Assembly: GCA_002794705.1 (NCBI GenBank)
Contig: PGTK01000002.1
Location: 1 to 64,000 of the forward strand
DNA: 64,000 nucleotides
From: Candidatus Thermofonsia Clade 1 bacterium
GTDB taxonomy: Bacteria > Chloroflexota > Anaerolineae > Aggregatilineales > UBA2796
Direction of reading: 5' to 3'
The position numbers were made by a program, and so were the translations under genes. The stretch's first letter is position 1; each line of letters starts with the position of its first letter. Below the pieces are notes generated by a model. That model had not been told where the DNA came from, searched no databases, and worked only from the letters and a program-made list of their open reading frames with translations. This document shows, in pieces, positions 43,874 to 52,794 of the stretch.

Positions 43874-45019
43874 GTGGGTGAGTCATTGGGAAAAGCGCTG
43901 ATCGCTCTTGAAGATGGCAGTCTGTATCAGGGAGAGGGCTTTGGCGCGGAGGGCGCTCAAGTCGGCGAGGTAGTCTTCAACACCTCGATGACGGGCTACC
44001 AAGAGCTGCTGACCGATCCATCTTATCATCGCCAGATTGTGGTCTGTACCGTGCCGCATGTGGGCAATGTGGGCATTAACGACGAAGATGGTGAATCGGG
44101 GCGGGTCTGGGTAGCCGGCTTTGCTGTACGTGCGCTCAGCCCGATAGTCAGCAATTGGCGCGCCACGCGGACTTTGGATGAGTACCTGCGTGAGCAGGGC
44201 GTGATCGGCATTAGCGGCGTGGAGACTCGCTCGCTGGTGCGCCGTCTGCGCACGCAGGGCGTGATGCGCGGCGTGATCGCGCATGGCGCGGCTGCTGAGG
44301 ATAGCGAGTCGCTCATTGCGCAAGCGCGGGCGTGGCAGGGCATGGAAAATCTGGACTTGACGGGCGAGGTCACCTGCAGCGCGCCGTACGTCTGGGAGGA
44401 ATCCGTTGATCCGCAATGGTACATCGGCATGGCGCCGCCGCCGAGCGCGCCACGCGGTCACATTGTGGCGTACGACTTCGGGATCAAGCACAATCAGCTG
44501 CGCTTGTTCACAGCGCGGGGCTTTCGGGTCACAGTGGTGCCGGCGCGCACGCCCGCTGAGGAGGTACTCGCCCTACAGCCCGACGGAGTCTTCCTCTCTA
44601 ACGGTCCGGGCGACCCCGCCGCTGTGACCTACGCCATTGAGAATACGCAGGCGCTGCTTGGGCGCGTCCCGATCTTCGGCATCTGCTTGGGACACCAGAT
44701 TCTTGCCCTTGCGCTAGGCGGCAGCACACACAAAATGCTCTTCGGACATCGCGGCGGCAACCAACCGACTGCCGATCCGAACGGCGCTGTGAGCATCACA
44801 GTCCATAATCACGGCTTTGCAGTCAGCGCGGGCAGTCTGCCTGAGGATGTTGAAGTGACGCGCCTGAATCTAAATGACGATTGCATTGAGGGCTTGCGCT
44901 GCCGGCGGTTGCGCGCTTTCAGCGTGCAGTATCATCCTGAGGCGGCGCCCGGTCCGCATGACGCGCTCGATCTGTTTGACGAGTTCGCTGCGCTGATCAG
45001 CTCCACGCCACAGCCGTGA
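43874..45019 (+). CDS. carA: Carbamoyl-phosphate synthase small (glutaminase) subunit
   Basis: 381 aa. Releases ammonia from glutamine for carbamoyl phosphate, used for arginine and pyrimidines. N-terminal domain: ALIALEDGSLYQGEGFG, TSMTGYQE, RALSPIVSNWRA, SGVETRSLVRRLR. C-terminal glutaminase: FGIKHNQLR, LSNGPGDPAAV, catalytic Cys in GICLGHQILALALGG and His-Glu in VQYHPEAAPGPHD. GTG 43874 is taken; TTG 43886 is possible. carB is not adjacent. Confidence 0.96.
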   Translation: MGESLGKALIALEDGSLYQGEGFGAEGAQVGEVVFNTSMTGYQELLTDPSYHRQIVVCTVPHVGNVGINDEDGESGRVWVAGFAVRALSPIVSNWRATRTLDEYLREQGVIGISGVETRSLVRRLRTQGVMRGVIAHGAAAEDSESLIAQARAWQGMENLDLTGEVTCSAPYVWEESVDPQWYIGMAPPPSAPRGHIVAYDFGIKHNQLRLFTARGFRVTVVPARTPAEEVLALQPDGVFLSNGPGDPAAVTYAIENTQALLGRVPIFGICLGHQILALALGGSTHKMLFGHRGGNQPTADPNGAVSITVHNHGFAVSAGSLPEDVEVTRLNLNDDCIEGLRCRRLRAFSVQYHPEAAPGPHDALDLFDEFAALISSTPQP

Positions 45020-45025
45020 GCCGCC

Positions 45026-45538
45026 ATGCCCGACTCGGCGCGTCCCGATCTGCGCATCCTTGCCCTTGCCGATTCAGGACTGTTGCCTGAGTCGGTTCAG
45101 AAGCCCTTCGACGATTGGCGCGTGCTGAATGCGCGTGATGCAGTTGTGAACGCTGTCCGTAGGCGTTTGAAGCCTGACACTGACCCCATGCTGGTCTTTA
45201 TGCTGGAGCGCCTTGAGGCAGCGGAAGACGACCGCGGCATTTTTGAGGGCATTTACGCGCTGGCAGAGGTAGTAGACTTACATCGCGCCCGCACGGGACT
45301 GCATAGCGAGTACTTAGTGCTAGTGATGGCGGGGCGGCTCAACCCGTACGGCTTGCTGGCGCTCACCAGCGATTTTGAGCACGTCCCTGCCAGCGCGGTT
45401 GAGGCGGCGCGCAAACTCTGGGAGTTGGCAGAGGCGCACGGCGTTAATGTACGTGCGCTCTTGGCAGTGTGGGCTGAGTCGGGCGATGATCCGCTCATGG
45501 AGCGTCTGCAAGCCTACTATGGGACGCCGTTACCCTAA
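45026..45538 (+). CDS. Hypothetical protein, 170 aa, unknown
   Basis: 6 bp after carA, so probably translated with it. Soluble and mostly helical by eye: [62 protein letters not shown]. No recognised motif or signal peptide. The final 4 bases overlap the convergent gene 45535. Length and codon style match real neighbours. Confidence 0.7.
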   Translation: MPDSARPDLRILALADSGLLPESVQKPFDDWRVLNARDAVVNAVRRRLKPDTDPMLVFMLERLEAAEDDRGIFEGIYALAEVVDLHRARTGLHSEYLVLVMAGRLNPYGLLALTSDFEHVPASAVEAARKLWELAEAHGVNVRALLAVWAESGDDPLMERLQAYYGTPLP

Positions 45539-46278
45539 ATCGGCATGGGCGTCTCTGTAGGCGTCGCACTCGGCACAGTCGGACTTGGTGTGAGGGTCTC
45601 AGTGGGCGTCGGAGTCAGGGTCGGCGGGCGCGTGAAGGTGGGCGTGGGCGTGCGCGTCGGCACGCGAGTGATGGTCGGGCGCGGGGTCAGGGTCGGGCGG
45701 AGCGTGTTGGCAGGGCGCGGCGTGTCAGTTGGCTCCGGAGTCCATGTCGGTGGCAAGGTCAGCGTCGGTCTAGGCGTAGGACTCGGCACAGTTGGACTGG
45801 GCGTGCGAGTAGCGGTCGCTGTGGGGGTGGCAGAAGGCGGCGTGAGGGCTGGTACCACCACTGAGCCTGCTAAAAAGATGACCACGAAAGCAGCCAGACC
45901 CGTCAAGATGATGATGAACGCCGTTTGTAGGCTCTGCCAGAAGCCCGACGGCAATTTGAAGGCGGGCAGTTGCACTTCAGGTAATTTGACCTGCGAGAGA
46001 TCAATGCGGGGCGGCGGCGGTGGTACGGGCACGCCTGTCAGACGCTCAAGGGCAGCGCGTGCCTTTGCATTGCGCGGATTGATCACTAGGACGCGCTGCA
46101 GCGCTGCGATGCGTTCCGCATTGCTCTGCGCAGCCGTTGCCAACCACAGCCAGACCGCCTCCTGCTCAGGATGCGTGCGACTCAGCTCGTAGAGGATTGG
46201 GCGCGCTGCTTCAGGGTCGCCCGCTTGGATCAGATTGATTGCCTCGTTAAGCGACCGCAAAAAATCGTTGCTTGCCAC
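45535..46278 (-). CDS. TPR-like domain, one membrane helix, long Pro/Thr tail
   Basis: 247 aa, GTG start. Residues 1-80 look like two TPR repeats ([59 protein letters not shown]). A Pro linker follows, then a membrane helix at about 118-142 ([18 protein letters not shown]) and about 100 residues of Pro/Thr repeats ([14 protein letters not shown]). This puts the TPR in the cytoplasm and the Pro/Thr tail outside. Such tails are common in Chloroflexota surface proteins and may be glycosylated. 18 bp downstream of the 46297 gene. Confidence 0.8.
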   Translation of the reverse strand: MASNDFLRSLNEAINLIQAGDPEAARPILYELSRTHPEQEAVWLWLATAAQSNAERIAALQRVLVINPRNAKARAALERLTGVPVPPPPPRIDLSQVKLPEVQLPAFKLPSGFWQSLQTAFIIILTGLAAFVVIFLAGSVVVPALTPPSATPTATATRTPSPTVPSPTPRPTLTLPPTWTPEPTDTPRPANTLRPTLTPRPTITRVPTRTPTPTFTRPPTLTPTPTETLTPSPTVPSATPTETPMPI

Positions 46279-46296
46279 GTCAAACCGAACCTATCT

Positions 46297-47604
46297 TCAG
46301 CCTTCGCCTGTCAAAGCACGCTCAATCAGATCGTCCGCGATCTCAAAGAGGATGTTCTGTGCCTCGCTCGCCTCGTCTAGCCGTTTATCGCGGGCGTTCA
46401 GGAACAGATGCACGGTCTCGATCACGTCCTCGCGGGGCATAATCACAGATGAATTCGCCACCAAGCCGCCTAAGGTCAGGGGCAACCATGCGTAGGTCAG
46501 GTCAAGGGGCGCGTTCAGCGCGATCAGGGCGCTGACAAGCCTATCGAGGTGCGCTTGTAGCTCTTCATCGCTGCCGAAGCTCTCATGAGTGAGCGTGCTG
46601 AGCGTTGAAAAAGCGACCATGCCGCTATCGAAGATCAAATCGGGCAATAGAATGCGCGTAGTGAGCGTCTCAACGGCTTGTGGCACAGCCAGATCGGGAT
46701 CGTCCAGAAGAGTCTGGCTCAGCGTGGCATACCAACGCGGAAACACAGGTGACTCCTGCCCCGCCATGTGAATGGGCGCGCCCAACTCTAGGGTGTAGGT
46801 CAGCATTTTAGCGATCATGACTGCCTCGCCTGCCCAGAGGCGGTAGCCCGCGGCGTCAAAGCGCGCCTGAATCGTCTTGAGCAGCGGGAAAAAGACTCGC
46901 GTCCGCCTGAAGAGTGGCAACATCTTCTGGACAAGGTCACCAGCTTTGGCGCTGAGGTAGCGTGGATCGCGGTAATCGGCTTCCGTCCAGAGCGAGACGT
47001 AGTTGGGACGCATTTCGCTAGGCAACGCGGCGATAGTCGGCGGCTGTACTGTGAAGGGCGCGCCGATTAACTGCCCTGTGCGCGTTTTGACGCCCGACTG
47101 GGCCGCAAACGCTAGACCGTGAATTGCCTCAAAGATCGGGCGGCGCTCAAGGGCTACATCATGGATGTCGAACTTAGCGGGATGCTCAAGGCTGCGGACG
47201 CGCTCCGCGCCGTGTTTTTTCGGCTCACAGGCTACCTCTACCTGCACGCTATACTCACCTGACTGTGCCTGATGCCCAACTAGCATCGGCAGCGTCGCGT
47301 AGCCAACTTCGCCGCTGCGCAGCCCGACGCGCACTACTTTCTGCACAGGTGTGGAGAAACGCCCAGCTTTGCCGTCGAGGTCTTTTTCAGGCGGCACAAG
47401 GCGTAGCAAGGCGTCTGTTTCGCCGCCCAGCATGTTTTGGAGCAGCACTATCACCTCAACAGGCTTGCCGGCTGGCACCGGTGACGGGCGAACTGCCACT
47501 GCCACTTGGAGCGAGTCAATTGTCTGGCGCTCAGCGCTATACCAGCCTAGCACATCAGGGTAGTTGCGCAGGATCGGGATTTGAGAGGATGCCTGTTTGC
47601 TCAT
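46297..47604 (-). CDS. Hypothetical protein, 435 aa, unknown
   Basis: I do not recognise it. N-terminal 200 residues are beta-rich (RPSPVPAGKPVEVIVLLQN, YSVQVEVACEP), an Ig-like pattern. The rest is helical (FFPLLKTIQARFDAAGYRLWAG, TLTHESFGSDEELQAHLDRLVSAL). No signal peptide or membrane helix, so it may be cytoplasmic or attached to the downstream TPR protein. GAGG about 12 bases upstream supports ATG at 47604. Divergent from the MinD-like gene; probable operon with 45535. Confidence 0.75.
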   Translation of the reverse strand: MSKQASSQIPILRNYPDVLGWYSAERQTIDSLQVAVAVRPSPVPAGKPVEVIVLLQNMLGGETDALLRLVPPEKDLDGKAGRFSTPVQKVVRVGLRSGEVGYATLPMLVGHQAQSGEYSVQVEVACEPKKHGAERVRSLEHPAKFDIHDVALERRPIFEAIHGLAFAAQSGVKTRTGQLIGAPFTVQPPTIAALPSEMRPNYVSLWTEADYRDPRYLSAKAGDLVQKMLPLFRRTRVFFPLLKTIQARFDAAGYRLWAGEAVMIAKMLTYTLELGAPIHMAGQESPVFPRWYATLSQTLLDDPDLAVPQAVETLTTRILLPDLIFDSGMVAFSTLSTLTHESFGSDEELQAHLDRLVSALIALNAPLDLTYAWLPLTLGGLVANSSVIMPREDVIETVHLFLNARDKRLDEASEAQNILFEIADDLIERALTGEG

Positions 47605-47950
47605 GCCGCTTTCACGCCTCGCTCAATGCTCTCTCAGACGCCTCGCTTGCATTATAGCGTACTTGTGTGCGCTTGCGCTAACGGCACTTCAAGCGCATTG
47701 TGATCCTTCGCTAAGGGCGCGGCACTGCGTATCTCTTGAGCTACGCCGAAGAACGCTCTGCAAACCTGCCGTATGATGCCAGCTGCCTCACAACTGTACA
47801 TCACGCCGCGCATACCACGGCAACTCTATTGGAAAACATGGTAGCTCGTTTAAGAGGTGCTATACTAGTTGGCACAGCCTGCGCAGACGGCATATTGCTT
47901 TGTGTGATCGCACGCGCCTAGCTGAACAGCAACGCATCAGGGAGCATGGC
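47605..47950. other. 346-bp intergenic region before the MinD-like gene
   Basis: It separates the divergent 46297 and 47951 genes and holds one extended -10 (47858). I see no credible gene, RNA or repeat in it; a 61-codon plus-strand ORF inside looks like chance. Confidence 0.5.
47858..47866 (+). promoter_or_regulatory. Extended -10 for the MinD-like gene
   Basis: TGCTATACT with no clear -35. The leader to the ATG at 47951 would be about 78 bases. Confidence 0.4.
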
Positions 47951-48709
47951 ATGTCAAAAATCATTTCGATTCACTCATTTCGTGGCGGTACGGGCAAATC
48001 GAACACCACGGCTAATCTTGCCGCGCTGATCGCCGCTGAGGGCAAGCGCGTCGGTGTGGTGGATACCGATATTCAATCGCCGGGCATTCATGTGCTGCTC
48101 GGTCTGGAAGAAGAGCAAATGGCGCTTACCCTGAACGACTATCTGTGGGGACGCTGTGAGATTAAAGAGACGGCGTACGATGTCACAGCGAATTTGGGCG
48201 TGCCGATCAGTGGGAAGCTCTATCTGGTGCCTTCCAGCATCAAGGTCAGCGATATTGCGCGTATTCTACGCGAACACTATGATGTCGGCTTGCTCAACGA
48301 CGGCTTTCAGCGCCTGATCGAAGACCTACACTTGGACGTGCTGATGGTAGATACGCACCCCGGCTTGAATGATGAGACTCTGCTCTCAATCGCCATCTCG
48401 GACGCGCTTGTGATCATCATGCGCCCCGATCAGCAGGATTTTCAAGGCACTAGCGTGACCGTTGAAGTGGCGCGCAAGCTGGATGTGCCGCGCATGATGC
48501 TTGTGGTCAACAAGACGCCCACCAGCTTCAATATGGAGAGCGTCAAGCGCAAGGTGGAGCAGACCTACGGCACAGAGGTAGGCGCGGTCTTGCCGCACAG
48601 CGATGAGATGATGGCGCTTGCCAGTGAGGGCGTCTTTGTGACCAAGTATCCCGATCACGCTATTGCCGTGCAGCTACGGCGCGTTGCCCAGTCGCTCATC
48701 GCCGACTAG
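47951..48709 (+). CDS. MinD/ParA-family ATPase with altered P-loop
   Basis: 252 aa from ATG at 47951 (AGGGAG 6 bases upstream). The deviant Walker A reads FRGGTGKSNT, with Arg at position 11 where ParA/MinD proteins have the signature Lys (KGGxGKT). Other parts are usual: GVVDTDIQSPGI (A' motif), VLMVDTHPGLND (Walker B) and VVNKTPTSF. The C-terminus lacks the long amphipathic membrane helix seen in MinD. Its job could be spatial positioning or signal control. The Ser/Thr kinase gene follows 100 bp downstream. Confidence 0.88.
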   Translation: MSKIISIHSFRGGTGKSNTTANLAALIAAEGKRVGVVDTDIQSPGIHVLLGLEEEQMALTLNDYLWGRCEIKETAYDVTANLGVPISGKLYLVPSSIKVSDIARILREHYDVGLLNDGFQRLIEDLHLDVLMVDTHPGLNDETLLSIAISDALVIIMRPDQQDFQGTSVTVEVARKLDVPRMMLVVNKTPTSFNMESVKRKVEQTYGTEVGAVLPHSDEMMALASEGVFVTKYPDHAIAVQLRRVAQSLIAD

Positions 48710-48759
48710 CAATGCATCGCGTCACCTGTAGGACTGCCACGCCGAAGCGCTTTTGGCGT

Positions 48760-48765
48760 TATAAT
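48760..48765 (+). promoter_or_regulatory. -10 box for the Ser/Thr kinase gene
   Basis: Perfect TATAAT; no good -35 at 16-18 bp. Start of transcription would be near 48772, about 38 bases before ATG 48810. Confidence 0.4.
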
Positions 48766-48809
48766 CCAGTTAACGCAGCAAGGCGACCCTGCAAATACAG
48801 GAAAGTCTG

Positions 48810-49844
48810 ATGAATTTTGTTGGGCAGCGGATAGGGCAGTATGAGGTTCTAGCCCGCTTGGGCGCAGGTGGCATGGCAACGGTCTACCGCGCACGGCAGA
48901 ATCGAGTCGGGCGCGAGGTGGCGATCAAGGTTATGTCACCTGAGTTGGTGCGCCATGAGGTCTCTGCCCAGCGCTTTGAGCGTGAGGCACAGCTGATCGC
49001 CAAACTCAGCCATCCTCATATTGTCAAACTATTTGATTATGGCGTGTTGCGCGGCTTTCACCTCCGCCTGCTTGATTCCACTTTTGATCCCAAGACAGAC
49101 CTGTACTACTTTGTCATGGAACTCATGACAGGCGGCAGCCTCGCTGAGCGTTTGCGCCAAAGGCGCCTCACACTGCCTGAAGTTAGCGCGATCCTCCACC
49201 AAATAGCGCCCGCGCTCGATTACGCCCATCAGCAGGGGATTGTCCACCGCGACCTGAAGCCTGCTAATGTGCTGTTTGATGGACATCAGAATGCCTTCCT
49301 GACTGATTTTGGCATTGCCAAGCTGCTGGAAGAGCGTCACGGTCAAAATGCGCTCACACAGGAGGGCACAACACTTGGCACGCCGTTTTATATGTCGCCT
49401 GAACTGTGGCAGGGCGAAAACGTGGGCAGTTGGACAGATCACTATGCGTTAGGCGTTGTGCTGTTTGAGATGTTATGCGGTCATGTGCCGTTCACAGCTG
49501 GCACGCCCTACCGCCTGATGCATATGCACATTTTTGAGCAGCCGCCTGCCCTACAGAAATATGATCAGGCATTGCCTGATAGCCTGAATGCGGTCATTCA
49601 ACGCGCTCTGGCAAAGGCGCCTCAGGATCGCTTTCCAACAGCCACAGCCCTTGTTGAAGCGTTCGATGAAGCGTGGCGCGCCGCACTTGTGCCGCTCAGC
49701 ACGGCGCAGTCTGCCCCACCAGAGCCAACTGTGATGCCTAACCGTACAGCACTCAAGAATCGGCGTTGGCTTTTGATCAGCTTAGCAGTTATGCTCATGC
49801 TCAGTGTCATGGTGGCGCTCATCTTGCTGAGCAGCCGCCCATGA
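48810..49844 (+). CDS. Membrane-anchored Ser/Thr protein kinase (PknB-type)
   Basis: 344 aa. Kinase domain 1 to about 275: Gly loop ARLGAGGMATVYRA, catalytic Lys in VAIKVMS, HRDLKPANV catalytic loop, DFGIAKL, APE-like SPELW and DHYALGVVLFEML. So it should be active. A short linker leads to one C-terminal membrane helix (residues about 322-340, LISLAVMLMLSVMVALILL) with only 3-4 residues beyond it. No PASTA or other sensor domain. The kinase therefore faces the cytoplasm and probably senses through partners. Between the MinD-like gene and 49934/50503. Confidence 0.93.
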   Translation: MNFVGQRIGQYEVLARLGAGGMATVYRARQNRVGREVAIKVMSPELVRHEVSAQRFEREAQLIAKLSHPHIVKLFDYGVLRGFHLRLLDSTFDPKTDLYYFVMELMTGGSLAERLRQRRLTLPEVSAILHQIAPALDYAHQQGIVHRDLKPANVLFDGHQNAFLTDFGIAKLLEERHGQNALTQEGTTLGTPFYMSPELWQGENVGSWTDHYALGVVLFEMLCGHVPFTAGTPYRLMHMHIFEQPPALQKYDQALPDSLNAVIQRALAKAPQDRFPTATALVEAFDEAWRAALVPLSTAQSAPPEPTVMPNRTALKNRRWLLISLAVMLMLSVMVALILLSSRP

Positions 49845-49933
49845 AGCGCCTGACGCCGTGTTAGCGCGCTTTCGGAGCGTTCGGCAAATTGGCTACGCTC
49901 AATATGAAGTATAGGTGTTGGGAGCGCGTAAAA

Positions 49934-50473
49934 ATGTCTGAACTGAGTCCGACGGATATGCTCAATTTGCCGCCCGCGCAGCTGCGGATCATGCGCTTGA
50001 TGTTGCGCCAGCGCGAGATGCTCTACACAGCTTTGCTGGTTGAGATGGAGAATTTGCCCGCTGAGGAACGCTTGAGCCGCCTTGAGATAGATGTGAATCT
50101 GCGTGAGCTGGTTGCACTTGGTTGGCTTGTGCGTGAGGAATCGCCCGCACAGGTGCTGTTCAAACTGGGCGAGATCACCCGTACTGGCACTTTGAGTCAA
50201 ACACAGGAGACTCCGTCCAAAGCGCCCTCTGAGCGCCCTACCTCGCGGCACAGCGGCGGACGCGAGCGCTTGAGCAACTTCTGGCAGGCTGTGGACGAAG
50301 TAGCCGCTGAGCAGCCGAGCCGTCCGAAGGTGAACATTCGCAGCGGCTTGGCGGCTGAACTTTCTGCAGCGCCTGAGGATGAGCCGCCCGCGCCGCCTCC
50401 GCCCAAACGTCCTAAGGTCGTAGGCAAACTCTTTGAGGAACTCTCTGCTGAGCCGTCGGATGAGGGTGAGTAG
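49934..50473 (+). CDS. Small protein with winged-helix-like N-terminus, Pro-rich C-terminus
   Basis: 179 aa from ATG at 49934 (GGGAG 9 bases upstream). The first about 85 residues (PPAQLRIMRLMLRQREMLYTALLVEM, LRELVALGWLVREE) match a winged helix or similar small helical fold with a hydrophobic wing. The rest is low-complexity, rich in Ser, Pro and Glu, with SNFWQAVDEVAAEQP and GKLFEELSAEPSDEGE at the end. No catalytic motif. It may be a kinase substrate or adaptor, given its place between the kinase and the Clp_N protein. Confidence 0.65.
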   Translation: MSELSPTDMLNLPPAQLRIMRLMLRQREMLYTALLVEMENLPAEERLSRLEIDVNLRELVALGWLVREESPAQVLFKLGEITRTGTLSQTQETPSKAPSERPTSRHSGGRERLSNFWQAVDEVAAEQPSRPKVNIRSGLAAELSAAPEDEPPAPPPPKRPKVVGKLFEELSAEPSDEGE

Positions 50474-50502
50474 GTTTTACGGGCAAAAAGGCAAGGTACT
50501 GC

Positions 50503-52458
50503 GTGTCTTCACAGCGCTTTCCATCTCTAGATGAGCTGATCGCCCTTGCACGCCATGAGTCCGCTGCTCGGAGGGATTACTACATCGGCGTGGAACATCT
50601 GCTTTTGGCACTGCTGCGCATTGAGGGCGGCATCGCCGCGCATATTTTTGCCCAACAGGACTCATCGAGCAGCTATGTGGAGTTCATTGCGCAGAGCAAC
50701 AGCAGCGCTGAGGCGCTGAGCTATCTCGGCATTCCTTCGCCGCGTGCCAGCCGCGTGATTGCGAGGGCGCAGAGCTACATCCAGCAGGGGATGCAGCCTG
50801 CGGAGCGTGCGCTGTTGCGCGCTTTGCTGGAAGAACGCGATAGCCTAGTGATCAGGCGCGTGGTGCATAATTTAGGCGTTAGGCGCAAGCAGCTGCTCAA
50901 GGCAGTGGACGAATGGCGGGTTGAATTTGCCACCAATCCCAGCTTGCCGCCACCGCGAGTCATCAATAACGATCCGCGCTACAGCCTGTCGCCTGAGGAA
51001 CTATCAATCCTTCAGCAGATTTTTCGGACCTGTCCGCAGGTGATTGTTGAGCGCTCTTTATCTTCAGTGGGCAACTCTTATAGTGGCGCCCGTGTGCTAT
51101 TGGTGCGCGCTTTTGATGCGCAAAGGCGCACCCTTGCGCCCTCAGTGGTCAAGCTGCATGATCGGCAAGCCATCTTGTGGGAGAAAATGCGCTATAACGA
51201 GCATGTGCGCGATAAATTGCCCGCCAACACCTCGCACATTATGTTAGACGCTTTGCCTGAGGATAGCCCGATTGGCGGCTTGAAATATTCTTACGTGCAG
51301 GGCGCACTGGATGCTCAGACCACAAGCCTGAGGGATTTTGCGCTCAGTCAGCCGCCGCAAGTGGTGGCGCGCTTGCTGCGCGAGCGGCTCTACGAGGCTT
51401 TCAGGCACACTTGGTGGGATCAGCGCACAGCTTACCAGTTTACGGTCTGGCAGGAGTACGAGCTGCTCTTGCCGCCTGCCTTAGAGCTAGAGGCGTTGCC
51501 TGAGCCGCCCGCCACAGCGCGCAAAATTGAGCCGCTTCAGGATGTGCTGCGCGCTGAAGGCGCTTTTTGCCCTGATGAGCTGGTCATTCTGACCAATTTC
51601 ACTGTGCTGAAGACCAAGCCCATGCGCAATAATACTGTGCAACTGGTGGCAGGCGGCAATGCGGAGGCGATGAATCTTGCCTCTCGTGTGGATGTACGCA
51701 ATTTCGATCTAGGGGCGCATCCCAATTTGCAGCGCGGCACGATTTTGAAGCGTGTGGCAGGCAGAGTCATCCGCACACGCGATGATATCTTACAGGAGCA
51801 GGTGCTGGCACTCGCGCCCAACTTCGATTTCGCTGCCGATCCCTTGCCGCGCCACGCCGCACTCTCGGAGCGCTTGCCCAATCCGCTGCGCAACTATCGC
51901 ACGTTGCTCGAGGCATACCTGAGCGGCACATTCTGCTCTATGCACGGCGACTTGCATCTTGGCAATATCTTAATCGGGCGAGATGGGGCAGCTTGGCTGA
52001 TTGACTTTGAATGGACGCGCGACGGGCATACCCTCTTTGACTGGGCGACGCTTGAGATCAGCCTGCTTTTAGAGCTACTCGCGCCACACCTCTCTGAGTC
52101 ATGGGACTCCGTCTGGCAAGCTGTGGCGCTCTTAAATCAGCTTAATCAGGCGTGCTATTTAACGCCGCAAGCGCTCGATACTGAGTTATTCAGCGCCGAT
52201 GAGCTGTACGCCAAAGCGCTGATCCCCGTCACGGAGGTGCGCCGTATCGCAGCGAGATTGCTGCAGGGCGGCAACTGGGCAGAATATTTCATCCCGCTTG
52301 GGCTGATGGCGCTGCGTGCGCTCAGCTGGAGAGAGCGCCCCTTAGCAGCACGGCGCTTGGCATATTTGATCACGGCGCTTGCCATTCACACGGTTCGCCA
52401 AGTTGCCCTAGCCGCCCGCCAGAGCGATCCTACAACTGATCAAAAGAGCGTGCAGTAG
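50503..52458 (+). CDS. Clp_N domain fused to a phosphotransferase/kinase-fold domain
   Basis: 651 aa, GTG start. Residues about 1-140 contain two Clp_N repeats (LDELIALARHESAARRDYY with GVEHLLLALLRIEGG; MQPAERALLRALLEERDS), the ClpA/C adaptor-binding module, but no AAA+ domain follows. Residues about 180-600 form an aminoglycoside-phosphotransferase/choline-kinase-like fold: Lys217 in VVKLHDR, catalytic loop SMHGDLHLGNIL (Asp483, Asn488) and LIDFEW (Asp501). All key residues are kept, so kinase activity is possible. It may relate to the kinase-like 'ternary complex associated' domains described in bacterial conflict systems (recalled, not checked). Same strand as the upstream kinase and adaptor-like gene. 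Confidence 0.8.
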   Translation: MSSQRFPSLDELIALARHESAARRDYYIGVEHLLLALLRIEGGIAAHIFAQQDSSSSYVEFIAQSNSSAEALSYLGIPSPRASRVIARAQSYIQQGMQPAERALLRALLEERDSLVIRRVVHNLGVRRKQLLKAVDEWRVEFATNPSLPPPRVINNDPRYSLSPEELSILQQIFRTCPQVIVERSLSSVGNSYSGARVLLVRAFDAQRRTLAPSVVKLHDRQAILWEKMRYNEHVRDKLPANTSHIMLDALPEDSPIGGLKYSYVQGALDAQTTSLRDFALSQPPQVVARLLRERLYEAFRHTWWDQRTAYQFTVWQEYELLLPPALELEALPEPPATARKIEPLQDVLRAEGAFCPDELVILTNFTVLKTKPMRNNTVQLVAGGNAEAMNLASRVDVRNFDLGAHPNLQRGTILKRVAGRVIRTRDDILQEQVLALAPNFDFAADPLPRHAALSERLPNPLRNYRTLLEAYLSGTFCSMHGDLHLGNILIGRDGAAWLIDFEWTRDGHTLFDWATLEISLLLELLAPHLSESWDSVWQAVALLNQLNQACYLTPQALDTELFSADELYAKALIPVTEVRRIAARLLQGGNWAEYFIPLGLMALRALSWRERPLAARRLAYLITALAIHTVRQVALAARQSDPTTDQKSVQ

Positions 52459-52794
52459 AGTCCTGCTGGGCTGTGTTCTTTGACCGCAACGCTTGCAATC
52501 TATAACAGTTTGATAATTTCATCCCAAATTCTACTTTGTATGCCACGCTTTTCAAAGTGTGCATATGCCGTTTTCCACAAATACGCTGTCTGATGATATT
52601 GGCTACCTACTTTTGTTCAATCTCAGTTTGTCTTGGCTTGACGATCTGAACGGGTTTTGCGCTTTGAGCGCATCACAAATCCTAGTTTTACACTTCCTTG
52701 TTACAGTTTTTTTATACTTGTTTGGTACAATGCGATAGGAAGCTCTCAGGAAGCTCACAGAGAGCTTTCTTTGATGGATTGTACAGGAAACACT
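52459..52794. other. 336-bp AT-rich intergenic region before the exopolysaccharide operon
   Basis: Base composition is visibly lower in GC than around it. It holds an extended -10 (52723). No gene or repeat is seen; the ORF reading through 52657 lacks a ribosome site and has no family-like N-terminus. Confidence 0.5.
52723..52731 (+). promoter_or_regulatory. Extended -10 for the exopolysaccharide operon
   Basis: TGGTACAAT, after an AT-rich stretch; TTACAG at 52701 is a weak -35 (19 bp). Leader to ATG 52795 is about 58 bases and carries AGGA before the ATG. Confidence 0.45.

Noticed and set aside
45545..46192. Plus-strand ORF rich in Val and Gly
   Set aside because: It is the antisense reading of the Pro/Thr-rich tail of the 45535-46278 gene; the repeats explain its length.
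47736..47921. 61-codon plus-strand ORF before the MinD-like gene
   Set aside because: No ribosome site, no motif, and it spans the extended -10 region.
52657..52794. Longer N-terminus for the Wzz-type protein
   Set aside because: The extra 46 residues are not Wzz-like, overlap the promoter, and only the ATG at 52795 has AGGA upstream.
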